From Pseudonocardia sp. (GTDB lineage: Bacteria > Actinomycetota > Actinomycetes > Mycobacteriales > Pseudonocardiaceae): a stretch of 52,696 nucleotides of DNA. A model generated the notes under the pieces. It was given only the letters and a program-made list of their open reading frames with translations. It made no database searches and was not told the DNA's origin. The stretch is from positions 1 to 52,696 of the forward strand of contig JAOZVV010000087.1 of assembly GCA_025869365.1 (NCBI GenBank). Reading direction: 5' to 3'. Position numbers and translations under genes: made by a program. Positions 1 to 8,703 of this stretch are shown here, one piece after another (the stretch's first letter is position 1; every line of letters begins with the position of its first letter).

Positions 1-78
1 CGTCTCGCCGACGGCGCCCGTCCCCACCCCACCGGCCCCCGCACATCCCGTGCGCACCACGCGAGGAGGACCCATCCC

Positions 79-1713
79 ATGGCCATGCCCCGAGGACGCA
101 TCCGCGGTTTCGTCCGCCGGCCCACACCCGACCAGGTCGTCGAGCTCGGCGCCGCCGAGCACATGACGCTCACCCCGACCGAGGCCGAGCAGTACGCGGC
201 CGTGCTCGACCGGATCCTGGTCGGCGTCGACCGGCTCGACGAGCTCGCGGTCCCGACGGTGCCGCTGGTGCACACCGACCGGGACCCCGGCGCCGTGCCG
301 AGCGCGGAGGAGGACCCCTTCCACGCGTTCGTCCGCCGGTGTTCCGTGCGGGGCGCGGCCGACGGCCCGCTGGCCGGGCTGACGGTCGGCGTCAAGGACA
401 ACCTGGCCGTCGCGGGCATCCCGGTGACCAACGCGTCGCGGACGTTGAGCTACACCCCCACGAGCGACGCCGTCGTCGTCACCCGGCTGCTCGACGCCGG
501 CGCGACGATCACCGGCAAGACGAACCTCGACGACTTCTCGACCTCCGGGACCGGGGAGTCCAGCTGGCTCGGCCCCGCCCGCAACGCGGTGGACCCCGCG
601 CGGTCGGCGGGCGGGTCGTCGGGCGGATCGGGCTCGGCGGTGCGCTCGGGCGCGGTCGACCTCGCGATCGGCGTGGACGAGGGCGGCTCGGCGCGCATCC
701 CGGCGTCGTTCAACGGGGTCGTCAGCATCAAGGCGACGCAGGGCCTGGTCCCCTCGCACGGCCTGACCTACATGGACCACACCATCGACGCGGTCTGCCC
801 CATCGCGGGCACCGTGGAGCTGACCGCCCGGATGCTCGACGTGATGAGCGGGCACAGCGACCGCGACCCGCAGTGGGTGCGGGCCCGGCCGGAACCGACG
901 CGCGCGGCCGACGTGCTCGGGGCGGGGGTCGCGGACATGACGGTCGGTGTCGTCGCCGAGGGGGTCGGCACGGACCTGTGCGAGCCCGACGTGCTGCGGG
1001 CGTTCGAGGAGAGCTGCGCGGCGCTGACCGCCGCGGGCGCCACCGTCGTGCCCGTCTCGATCCCGCTGTGGGCCGAGGCCTGGTCCATCGAGACGGCCCT
1101 GCTGCTGCACCTCGCGTGGGCGGGCGTCCAGACCGACGGCGCCGGCTACTCCCACCTCGGCGAGGTCGACGTCGAGCGCACCCATGCCTTCGGCCTGGTC
1201 CGCCGGATGGAGGCCGACGCGTTCCCGCCGTTCTTCAAGGTGTGGCTGCTCGGCGGCCGCTACCTCAACGAGAAGTACTTCTCGACCTACTTCGCGAAGG
1301 CGGCCAACCTGCGCCGTGCGCTCACCGCGCAGATCGACCAGACCTTCGCCTCGTGCGACCTGCTCGTCACCCCGACCACCCCGCACGTCGCGCCGGTGCT
1401 GCTGGACCGGCCCGCCGACGACGCGGAGCTGCTCGGCCGCGGCACCACGATGGTCGCCAACGCCTGCGTGCTCAACCTGTCGGGCCACCCGGCACTGGCG
1501 GTGCCGAGCGGGGTCGATTCCGACGGCCTGCCGACCTCGATCCAGATCGTCGCCCCGCACTGGTGCGACGAGCGGACCTTCCGGGCCGGTGCGGTGATCG
1601 AGGCGGCCGTCGGGGCGATGCCCGGCAGGGCGGTGTTCCCGGACCGCATGTCCCCGGACCGCATGTCCCCGAACGGCGTGTCCCCGGACGCCGTGTCGGC
1701 GAGCCACGCGTGA
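79..1713 (+). CDS. Amidase-signature hydrolase with helper-like N-terminal extension
   Basis: Amidase-signature family enzyme, 544 aa, expected to hydrolyse a carboxamide in the cytoplasm. The Ser-cisSer-Lys triad is intact: K106 (VGVKDN), S180 in the GGSSGG loop and S204 (EGGSARIP), with the usual 24-residue gap between the serines. Residues about 20-70 precede the amidase fold and contain MTLTPTEAEQYAAVL...VP, which resembles the separate small genes at 3079 and 6204, so a GatC/AtzG-like helper seems fused here. The start has a strong GAGGAGGA ribosome site at 63-70. The nucleophile loop reads GVDEGGSARIP rather than the common [11 protein letters not shown], which suggests divergent specificity. 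The C-terminus carries a pentapeptide repeat. The MFS gene follows 22 bp downstream. The substrate is not predictable from sequence. Confidence 0.9.
   Translation: MAMPRGRIRGFVRRPTPDQVVELGAAEHMTLTPTEAEQYAAVLDRILVGVDRLDELAVPTVPLVHTDRDPGAVPSAEEDPFHAFVRRCSVRGAADGPLAGLTVGVKDNLAVAGIPVTNASRTLSYTPTSDAVVVTRLLDAGATITGKTNLDDFSTSGTGESSWLGPARNAVDPARSAGGSSGGSGSAVRSGAVDLAIGVDEGGSARIPASFNGVVSIKATQGLVPSHGLTYMDHTIDAVCPIAGTVELTARMLDVMSGHSDRDPQWVRARPEPTRAADVLGAGVADMTVGVVAEGVGTDLCEPDVLRAFEESCAALTAAGATVVPVSIPLWAEAWSIETALLLHLAWAGVQTDGAGYSHLGEVDVERTHAFGLVRRMEADAFPPFFKVWLLGGRYLNEKYFSTYFAKAANLRRALTAQIDQTFASCDLLVTPTTPHVAPVLLDRPADDAELLGRGTTMVANACVLNLSGHPALAVPSGVDSDGLPTSIQIVAPHWCDERTFRAGAVIEAAVGAMPGRAVFPDRMSPDRMSPNGVSPDAVSASHA
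1639..1698 (+). repeat. 15-bp minisatellite in amidase C-terminus
   Basis: Four in-frame 15-bp units encode PDRMS, PDRMS, PNGVS and PDAVS just before the stop codon. The first two units are identical and the last two have drifted. It looks like slippage growth of a disordered tail outside the amidase fold. Confidence 0.85.
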
Positions 1714-1735
1714 GCCCGCAGGCAGGGGCGCCACG

Positions 1736-3078
1736 GTGGAGGTGACCCCACCGGCGCCGGTCCGGCAGGGCGCCCCCGCACCGGAGGTGCCCCTGCCGCG
1801 CCGGCCGCGGTTCCACGGCGTCGTGGTGTTCGCCGGTCTCGGGTTCGGGCTCACCGCACCGTTCACGGCACTGCTCGTGGTGGCGCTCGGCGGGGCGCCG
1901 GAGTGGGCGGCGTACGTCGTGTCGTCGATGGGCCTGTCGTTGCTGCTCGTGGACTTCTTCGGCACCCGGTTCGTGCCGCGGCTGGGCCCACGGGGCGCCC
2001 TCACGGCGTCGATGCTCGTGTTCGGCGTCGGGTCGGTGCTCTCGGCGGTGGCCACGTCCTGGATGGTGGTCGGGCTCGCCCGGGTGCTGCAGGGGTTCGG
2101 CTCCGCCCTGTTCATGGGCGGCGGCGTCCAGCTGGCCGTCCGGCTCGTGCGGTCCGACCGGCGCGGCGGGGCCATCGGGACCTTCAACGCCGCCTGGTTC
2201 GCCGGGATCGCGGTGGGCCCGCTCGGGGGCGGGCTGATCGCGGCGCTGCTGCCCGGTGCCGACGGGCTGCGCCTGGTGTTCGCGGTGTGCGCGGTGCTGA
2301 ACCTGCTCGGCGCCGCCGCGGCCTGGTTCGGCATACCACGGGGACGGGGACGGGGCCGCCGCGGCTGGGCCTGCCGCGGAGCCCGGGTGTGCGGGGCGTG
2401 CGCGGCTGGTCCGTGCTCGGGCTGGCCGCGCTCGGCCAGGCCGTCCGCTCCGGCCTGGCGCTGACCCTGATCCCGCTGCTCGGTGCGGAGCTGGCGATGG
2501 GCTGGGTCCCCCTCGGCATCGCGCTGTTCGCCCTCGCGGTCACCGACGTCTCGGTCATGCACTGGGGCGCCCGGTGGGCCGACCGGCGGGACCGGACCCT
2601 GCCGCTCGGCCTCGCGTTGGGCTGGGGCGTGCTGGTGACGGCGGGGCTCGCGGCCCTCTCGCCCACCCTCCCGCACGCGCACCTGCTCTTCGGCCTCGGC
2701 GCGCTCGCCGTCGGGGTGACCGTCGGCGCGACGTGGGTGCTGCCGACCGCCATGACGGTCGATCTCGCCACGGACCAGGAGGCCGCGCTCGCCACGTACC
2801 GCATCGCCAGCGACGTCGGGATGCTGGGCGGCGGCGTGCTGGCGGGCCTCGGCCTGCTGCTCGGCGGGATCCCGGCGGGCCTGCTGGCCGTGGCCGTGCT
2901 GCTGGCGGCCGGCCTCGCGGTGACCGTCGCCGTCGGCGAGACCCGGCCCGCCGAGGACACCGCACCGATGGACCACCCCGCCCCGCAGGTTCACCCCGCC
3001 CCGCGGGTCCGTCCCGCCCCGCAGGCATCCGCTGTCCCGGACGTAGCACCTGCTCGTCCCGTCATCCTGGAGGTTCGC
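1736..3078 (+). pseudogene. MFS transporter, frameshifted
   Basis: Major facilitator superfamily membrane transporter in two frames. The N-terminal half (GTG at 1736) has hydrophobic helices and the motif LARVLQGFGSALFMGG. Frame is lost near 2335-2360 inside a GGGGACGGGGACGGGG tract. The C-terminal helices (GWSVLGLAALGQAV to LAVTVAVGE) continue in the frame one base earlier, which fits loss of one base. Position between two amidases suggests import of an amide substrate or export of product (inference). After the last helix the frame runs without a stop through a Pro-rich tail straight into the gene at 3079. Either the stop was lost by a second error or the two proteins are fused. Sequencing error in the G-run is as likely as a real pseudogene. 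Confidence 0.75.
2974..3027 (+). repeat. 18-bp minisatellite in MFS tail
   Basis: Three 18-bp units encode HPAPQV, HPAPRV and RPAPQA in the cytoplasmic Pro-rich tail between the last MFS helix and the AtzG-like small protein. Confidence 0.8.
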
Positions 3079-3288
3079 ATGCCCCTGCCGCCGATCGAGG
3101 AGTTCGCCGTGTTCGCGGCGAACCAGGACCTCACACTCACCCCCGAACGCCTCGCCCAGGCCTACGCGACCCACACCGCGTACCGCGCCGATCTCGAACG
3201 GCTGCGGGCGATCCCGCTCCCGTTCACCGACCCGGTCACCGAACCGGCGACGGCCACGGCATGGATCGCGAACGGGGGCCGGTCATGA
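3079..3288 (+). CDS. AtzG/GatC-like small amidase helper
   Basis: Small 69-aa protein starting MPLPPIEEFAVFAANQDLTL. It has a helical N-terminal half, the LTLTPERLAQAY segment and a C-terminal VTEPATA tail, as in AtzG/DUF4089 and GatC-type subunits that wrap around an amidase partner. A GGAGG ribosome site at about 3069-3073 supports initiation at this ATG, even though the upstream MFS frame is open through it. The stop overlaps the next amidase start (ATGA at 3285-3288), which implies translational coupling and near 1:1 synthesis. Family assignment rests on size, motif and context; no domain search was possible. Confidence 0.7.
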   Translation: MPLPPIEEFAVFAANQDLTLTPERLAQAYATHTAYRADLERLRAIPLPFTDPVTEPATATAWIANGGRS

Positions 3289-4753
3289 GCGACGCCACCG
3301 GCCCCGATCTCGCCGGCCCAGACCTCGCCGGCCCAGACCTCGCCGGCCCAGACCTCGCGGACTGCACGGCGACCGAGCTGCTCGCCCACTTCGCCGCGGG
3401 CACCGCCACGCCGTCCGAGGCGGTGGAGGCCTGCCTCGCCCGGATCGAGGCGACCGAGGCGGACACCAACGCCGTCCTCACGCTGCTCGCCGACCGCGCC
3501 CGCGCGCAGGCCGCCGAGAGCGACGCCCGCTGGGCGGCGGGCACCGCCCGTCCGCTGGAGGGGGTGCCCTACGGGCTCAAGGACATCGTGGCGACGGCGG
3601 GCATCACCACCACCGGCGGTTCGGCCCTCTACCGGGATCACGTGCCCGCCGAGGACGCCGCGCTCGCCGCCCGGCTCGCCGACGCGGGCGGGGTGCTGCT
3701 GGCCAAGCTCGGGACGTTCGAGTTCGCCTGCGGCGGGGCGGTGAACCGCACCTTCGGCGCCACCCACAACCCGTGGGACCCCACCCGGACCACCGGGGGA
3801 TCGTCGTCGGGATCCGGGGCCGCGGTCGCACTGGGCCAGGTCCCCCTGGCCATCGGCACGGACACCGGGGGCTCGATCCGCATCCCCAGCGCGTTCTGCG
3901 GGATCACCGGCATCAAGGCCACCTACGGCCGGGTGCCGCGGCACGGGGTGATGGGACTGTCCTGGACGATGGACCACGCCGGGCCGATGACCCGCAGCGT
4001 CGCCGACGCCGCGCTCATGCTCGACGTCATCGCGGGACCCGACCCGCGGGACCCACGACGCTGCCCGCCGAGGCCGAGCCCTTCGTCGCGGCGCTGGACC
4101 GCGACGTCACCGGGATGCGGGTGGGCCGGGTGCGCGGGCACCTCGAGGAGGAGATGCACCCGGCCGTCGCCGCCGCCTACGAGGCGGCGGTGGCCGAGCT
4201 GGCCGCGACCGGGGTCGAGATCGTCGACGTCGAGCTGCCCACGTTCGACCTGGCCGCCGCCGCGGGCTGGTGGATCATCTACGCGGAGATGCTCTCGCTG
4301 CACGAGGGGCACGCCGCGTTCATCGAGGACCGCGACGAGATGGGCGCCTCGCTGCTGGGCGCCGCACCCTTCGTCAGCGCGGCGGACTACCTGCGCGCGC
4401 TGCGGCTGCGGCCGCTGTTCCAGCACGAGGTCGAGGTCGCGCTGGAGGGCTGCACCGCCCTGCTGACGCCGGCCATGGTCGCGCTGCCGCCGGTCATCGC
4501 CCCCGAGATGTTCGTCGATGTCGGCGGCCGCGAGGTGTCGTGGCTGGAGGCGGGCTGCCGGACCCAGGTGCCGTTCAACCTCACCGGGAGCCCCGCACTG
4601 GTGATGCCGTCCGGCCTGGTCGACGGCATGCCCGTGAGCATCCAGCTCGTCGGGCGGCCCCGGGACGAGGCGAGCCTGTTCACCCTCGGTGCGGCCTACC
4701 AGCGGGCCACCACCCATCACCTGCGCCGCCCGCCCGTGCCGGCGCACGCCTGA
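3285..4753 (+). pseudogene. Amidase-signature hydrolase, one frameshift
   Basis: Second amidase, about 489 aa if repaired. The triad is K99 (YGLKDI), S173 (GGSSSGSG) and S197 ([11 protein letters not shown]). The frame breaks at about 4053: the sequence reads GPDPRDP then shifts to TTLPAEAEPF, which one missing base in the GGACCC|ACG stretch explains. The rest, including TGSPALVMPSG and MPVSIQLVGRP near the C-terminus, is normal to the stop at 4753. Start is the ATG overlapping the helper gene. The N-terminus is expanded by four GPDLA repeats. Similar in length and organisation to aspartyl/glutamyl-tRNA amidotransferase subunit A relatives, but locus context favours a small-molecule amidase. 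The break is probably a base-calling error, since everything else is intact. Confidence 0.8.
3300..3359 (+). repeat. 15-bp minisatellite encoding GPDLA x4
   Basis: Four tandem 15-bp units give the pentapeptide GPDLA four times immediately after the MSDAT start of the second amidase. The last three units are nearly identical at the DNA level, so the array is recent. Confidence 0.9.
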
Positions 4754-4767
4754 GCAAGGAGACCGCC

Positions 4768-6165
4768 ATGTACATGACCATCACCGACGCCGCCGCGGCG
4801 CTGCGGACGGGGGAGACCACCTCCGTCGCCCTGACCGAGGCGGTGATCGCCGTCGCCGACGCGCACGACGGCGAGCTCGGCGTGTTCCTCGCCCGCTACA
4901 CCGACACCGCGCTGGCCGCCGCGGCGAAGGCCGACGCGGAGCTCGCGGCCGGGATCGACCTCGGCCCGCTGCACGGGATCCCGCTGGGGATCAAGGACAT
5001 CATCGCCACCGACGAGGGGGAGACCACCGCGCAGAGCCTGGTGCTCGACCGCTCCTGGGGCGACATGGGTGACGCACCCGTCGTCGCCCGGCTCCGCGCC
5101 GCCGGTGCGGTGATCACCGGCAAGACCACCACCATGGAGTACGCGATCGGGACCCCGGACCCGGACAAGCCCTTCCCGATCCCGCGCAACCCGTGGTCCA
5201 CCGAGCACTGGACCGGCGGGTCGAGCTCCGGGACGGGCGGCGGCGTCGCGGCCGGGATGTTCCTCGGCGGGCTGGGCACCGACACGGGCGGGAGCATCCG
5301 GTTCCCGGCGACCAACTGCGGCATCACCGGGATGAAGCAGACCTTCGGCCGCGTCCCGAAGTACGGATGCGTGCCGCTGGGCTACAGCTTCGACCACATC
5401 GGCCCGATGGCCCGCAGCGCGCAGGACTGCGCCGCGATGCTGGCGGTGCTCGCCGGGCACGACCCGCGCGACGCGACGTCGGTCGACCGGCCCGTCGACG
5501 ACTACCTCGGCGGGCTCACCGGCAGCCTCGAGGGCGTCCGGATCGGGGTCGACCCGCTCCTCACCCACTCGTCGCAGAACGTCCCGGAGCTGACCGCGGT
5601 GCTCGACGCGGCGGTCGCCGAGCTGCGCGCCGCGGGGGCCGTCGTCTCCACGGTGGAACTGCCCCTCTACGCGGAGCTGAAGACCGTGACGATGGTGGGG
5701 CTGGCCGCCGAGGCCTACGCCTACCACCGCCCGGACCTGCAGAGCCGCTGGTTCGACTACGGCGCGGGCACCCGGATGGCCGTGGCCACCGGCGCCCTCG
5801 TGCCGGCCGGGGACTACGTGCAGATGCAGCGGGTGCGCCGGGTGGGCAAGCGCAAGGTCGCCGAGCTGTTCGCCGACGTCGACCTGATCGTGACACCCAC
5901 CAGTGCGTGCGGCGCCGCTCCGCTGGCGAAGCTGACCTTCGACGACATCATCGACGCCCTGCACACGCCCTACTGGAACGCGATGGGCAACCCGGCGATG
6001 TCGGTACCGATGGGCTTCACCACCGACGGGCTCCCGCTCGGCCTGCAGATCGTCGGCCGGCCGTTCGAGGAGGCCGCCGTGTTCGCCGCGGGGCACGCCT
6101 ACCAGCAGCGCACGGACTGGCACCTGCGCGCTCCCGCGCTGGTCGCGGACCTGCTCGCGGCCTGA
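4768..6165 (+). CDS. Amidase-signature hydrolase
   Basis: Third amidase, 465 aa, complete. Triad K76 (LGIKDI), S152 (GGSSSG) and S176 ([11 protein letters not shown]). Start is the ATG at 4768 behind AAGGAG, 14 bp after the previous amidase, so the two are one transcript. Residues EGETTAQSLVLDRSW after the catalytic lysine and PDKPFPIPRNPW before the serine loop differ from the other two enzymes, so the three amidases are not recent duplicates and probably act on different substrates or steps. The small helper gene at 6204 follows 38 bp downstream. Reaction expected: amide to carboxylate plus amine or ammonia; substrate unknown. Confidence 0.9.
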   Translation: MYMTITDAAAALRTGETTSVALTEAVIAVADAHDGELGVFLARYTDTALAAAAKADAELAAGIDLGPLHGIPLGIKDIIATDEGETTAQSLVLDRSWGDMGDAPVVARLRAAGAVITGKTTTMEYAIGTPDPDKPFPIPRNPWSTEHWTGGSSSGTGGGVAAGMFLGGLGTDTGGSIRFPATNCGITGMKQTFGRVPKYGCVPLGYSFDHIGPMARSAQDCAAMLAVLAGHDPRDATSVDRPVDDYLGGLTGSLEGVRIGVDPLLTHSSQNVPELTAVLDAAVAELRAAGAVVSTVELPLYAELKTVTMVGLAAEAYAYHRPDLQSRWFDYGAGTRMAVATGALVPAGDYVQMQRVRRVGKRKVAELFADVDLIVTPTSACGAAPLAKLTFDDIIDALHTPYWNAMGNPAMSVPMGFTTDGLPLGLQIVGRPFEEAAVFAAGHAYQQRTDWHLRAPALVADLLAA

Positions 6166-6203
6166 CCGCCCCGTCCCGTTCCCTGCACCGAGGAGGAGAT
6201 CCC

Positions 6204-6389
6204 ATGCCCGCCGATCCCGCAGTACTGGTCCCCGCCCTGCTCGCCGCCGCCGACATCACGCCGTCGCCCGAGGAGGTCGCGATCATGATCGCCGAGTTCC
6301 CCGGCCGCGCCGCCGCGCTCGACGCGCTCTACGCGGTGCCGGAGGCCCGCTACGAGGAGCCCGACCTGGTGTACGACGCGGTCCTCTAA
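6204..6389 (+). CDS. AtzG/GatC-like small amidase helper
   Basis: 61-aa protein with AGGAGGAG ribosome site 5-6 bp before the ATG. It shares with the helper at 3079 the pattern [LI]TPSPEEV...L..L..VP and an acidic EEPDLVYDA end. This is the layout of AtzG-type proteins that stabilise AtzE-like amidases. It is last in the amidase transcript and likely partners the amidase ending at 6165. Its TAA overlaps the TAG of the opposite-strand regulator by four bases. Confidence 0.65.
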   Translation: MPADPAVLVPALLAAADITPSPEEVAIMIAEFPGRAAALDALYAVPEARYEEPDLVYDAVL

Positions 6390-7207
6390 CCGGGGAGGCG
6401 GTGGGGTCGGCCGCGGGCGAAGCGGTGGTGCAGGTAGTCCGCCGTCGCCTCGTCCGCGGGGAAGAACGACTCCACCGCCACCTCGTCGAGGGTGACGTCC
6501 AGCGGTGCGCCGAGCACCGAGATCGTCGAGAAGAAGGTGAGCCCGCCGTCCGGGTGCCGCAGCCGCAGCGGCAGGACCACGCGGTTGCGGGGGTGCGCGG
6601 CGGGGTCGATCCCCAGCTCGCGGCAGTAGCCGGCGAGCTCGTCGAGCAGCGCGCCCAGCGCCGGGTCCGCGGACCGGTCGACCTGCCTGCGCACCCGCGA
6701 CACGAGGTGGGCGGCGTACTCGTCGAGATCGGCGACGTAGCGGGCCAGGCCCCGGGGGTGCAGGCTGGCGCGGAGCACGTTGACCGGCGGTTCCAGCAGT
6801 GCCGGGTCCACCAGCTCGACGAACACGGCCGCCGCCGCGTTGCCGTCGATCATGTCCCACTGGCCGTCGACCAGCACCGCGGGGAACGGGTCGTGCGCGA
6901 CCAGCAGGCGGTTGAGCGAGCGGTGCACCTCACCCATCTCCGCCGCCTCCAACGGGTGGCGGGTGTAGGCGGGGGCGAACCCGGCCGCGACCAGCAACTC
7001 GTTGCGGGAGCGGAGCGGCAGGTCCAGCTCCTCGGCGAGGTTGAGCACCATGTCCCGGCTCGGCCTGGACCGTCCCGTCTCGAGGAACGACAGGTGCCGG
7101 GCGGAGACCTCGGCCCGGTTCCCCAGGTCGAGCTGGGTGAGGCGGCGACGCTGCCGCCACTCCCGCAGCAGCCCCCCGAACGCGGTCTCGGTCAGTACGG
7201 CGGTCAT
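6386..7207 (-). CDS. MmyB-type XRE-family transcriptional regulator
   Basis: 273-aa regulator. An N-terminal helix-turn-helix of the Cro/C1 type spans about residues 10-70 (LREWRQRRRLTQLDL... VSARHLSFLETGRSRPSRDMV). The remainder matches the MmyB-like ligand-binding domain, with the typical AAGFAPAY, LNRLLVAHDPFPAVLVDGQWD and FFPADEATADYL segments. Such regulators are often beside oxidoreductases or hydrolases they control. Here it is tail-to-tail with the amidase transcript and head-to-head with a thioesterase gene 88 bp away, so that short divergent region is the likely target (inference). Start is the ATG at 7207. Confidence 0.85.
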   Translation of the reverse strand: MTAVLTETAFGGLLREWRQRRRLTQLDLGNRAEVSARHLSFLETGRSRPSRDMVLNLAEELDLPLRSRNELLVAAGFAPAYTRHPLEAAEMGEVHRSLNRLLVAHDPFPAVLVDGQWDMIDGNAAAAVFVELVDPALLEPPVNVLRASLHPRGLARYVADLDEYAAHLVSRVRRQVDRSADPALGALLDELAGYCRELGIDPAAHPRNRVVLPLRLRHPDGGLTFFSTISVLGAPLDVTLDEVAVESFFPADEATADYLHHRFARGRPHRLPG

Positions 7208-7295
7208 GTGCGCAACGCTAGCCACGGCGCCCACGCGGTTCGATGACGTCGGAGGTAATGGTGCGGGGCACCTGCGATCCGGCACGGTTCGGCCC

Positions 7296-7691
7296 GTGAC
7301 CCTCACCGCCGAGATGCACGCCGCGATGCCCTTCACCGCCGTCCTGGGCGCGACCGCGCTGGTCGCCACCGCCGAGGAGGTACGGCTGCGGCTCGACTGG
7401 GCGCCCGGACGCTGCACCGCCGGACCGCTGCTGCACGGGGGCGCGCTGATGGCGCTGGCGGACTCCGCGGGCGGCTGGTGCGGCTTCCTGAACCTGCCGG
7501 ACGGGGCGACGGGGACCGCGACGACGTCGTCGACCACGCATTTCCTGCGCCCGGTCACGGAGGGGTACGCCGAGGCGGTCGCAACCGTCCTGCAGGCCGG
7601 GCGGACGGCGATCGTCGTGGTGGTGGACGTGGTCGACGCGCGGGGCCGGCTCGCCTGCCGGGTGACGCAGAGCCAGGCCGTGCTGCGCTGA
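7296..7691 (+). CDS. PaaI-like hotdog thioesterase
   Basis: 131-aa hotdog-fold protein of the PaaI/YbgC-like acyl-CoA thioesterase group. The active-site region reads GPLLHGGALMALADSAGG, then TTSSTTHFLRPVTEGYAEA, as in the family. Start is uncertain: GTG at 7296 is used here; ATG at 7314 is possible. A short open frame behind GGAGG (7251-7255) ends in TGA overlapping the GTG (GTGA), so re-initiation from a tiny upstream frame is possible. Divergent from the MmyB regulator, which may control it. Substrate unknown. Confidence 0.75.
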   Translation: MTLTAEMHAAMPFTAVLGATALVATAEEVRLRLDWAPGRCTAGPLLHGGALMALADSAGGWCGFLNLPDGATGTATTSSTTHFLRPVTEGYAEAVATVLQAGRTAIVVVVDVVDARGRLACRVTQSQAVLR

Positions 7692-7731
7692 GCCCCGCGG
7701 CCGTGCCCGGCAGGCCCGGGCGGACCGCCCA

Positions 7732-7754
7732 GCCTGGGATCGACGGTCCCAGGC
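7732..7754. terminator. Short perfect hairpin downstream of thioesterase
   Basis: GCCTGGGA and TCCCAGGC form a perfect 8-bp stem with a 7-base loop 40 bp after the thioesterase stop. There is no T-run, as usual for high-GC actinobacterial terminators. Function inferred from position. Confidence 0.4.
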
Positions 7755-7822
7755 AGGCCCGCGCGGACGGGGCTAGCGTCGATCTCCGGACACGCACATC
7801 GAGGACGAGGACGGAGACAGAA

Positions 7823-8683
7823 GTGAAGCTCGGACTGCACATCGCTGACTTCACCTACCCGAACGGGCCCGCGGCCCTGGCGGACGATCTGACCAGGATC
7901 GCCGTCGCCGCCGAGGAGGCCGGTTTCGCGCGGGTCAGCGTGATGGACCACGTCTGGCAGATCCGCCCCGTGGGGCCGATCGAGAACGACATGCTCGAGG
8001 CCTACACCACCCTGGGCTACCTGGCGGCCCGCACCGAGAAGGTGGACCTGCTGGCCTGGGTCACCGGCGTCACCTACCGGGATCCTGGGATGCTCGCCAA
8101 GCTCGTGACCACCCTGGACGTGCTGTCCAAGGGCCGGGCGTGGCTCGGCATCGGCGCCGCCTGGAACGAGGAGGAGTCCGCGGGCCTCGGCCTGTTCTTC
8201 CCGCCGACGGCGGAGCGCTTCGAGCGGCTCGAGGAGACGCTGCAGATCTGTCTGCAGATGTGGAGCGCCGACGAGGGGCCCTACAAGGGCGAGCACTACC
8301 AGCTCGGGCGCACGATGAACGTGCCACAGTCCCTGAGCCGGCCGCACCCGCCGATCCTCATCGGCGGCGGTGGGGAGAAGAAGACGCTGCGGCTCGTGGC
8401 GCAGTACGCGCAGGCCTGCAACCTGTTCGCCGGCCCGGAGCTCGAGCACAAGCTCGACGTCCTGCGGACCCGGTGCGCGGAGGTCGGCCGGGACTACGAC
8501 GACATCGAGAAGACGGTCATGGGCCCGCTCGACGCGAGCGACCCGCAGGCCCTGGTCGAGCAGCTGCGGCACTACGCGTCACTGGGCGTCCAGCACTACC
8601 ACGGCATGGTGCCGAACGTCTCGGAGATCGAGCCGCTGCGGGTGCTGGGCCGCGAGGTCGTCCCCGCGGCGGCCGATCTGTAG
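7823..8683 (+). CDS. LLM-class F420-dependent oxidoreductase
   Basis: 286-aa luciferase-like monooxygenase-fold protein, expected to be an F420-dependent oxidoreductase acting in the cytoplasm. Visible family segments are KLGLHIADFTYP at the N-terminus, SVMDHVWQ, LLAWVTGVTYRDPGMLAKLVTTLDVLSKGRAWLGIGAAWNEEE and PPILIGGGGEKKTLRLVAQYA. Start GTG at 7823 follows a GGAGA ribosome site. The next gene, 20 bp after its stop, is convergent. Substrate is unknown; a link to the nearby sulfur genes is only by position. Confidence 0.85.
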   Translation: MKLGLHIADFTYPNGPAALADDLTRIAVAAEEAGFARVSVMDHVWQIRPVGPIENDMLEAYTTLGYLAARTEKVDLLAWVTGVTYRDPGMLAKLVTTLDVLSKGRAWLGIGAAWNEEESAGLGLFFPPTAERFERLEETLQICLQMWSADEGPYKGEHYQLGRTMNVPQSLSRPHPPILIGGGGEKKTLRLVAQYAQACNLFAGPELEHKLDVLRTRCAEVGRDYDDIEKTVMGPLDASDPQALVEQLRHYASLGVQHYHGMVPNVSEIEPLRVLGREVVPAAADL

Positions 8684-8703
8684 GTGCTCGTGCGCTCGTG
8701 CGC

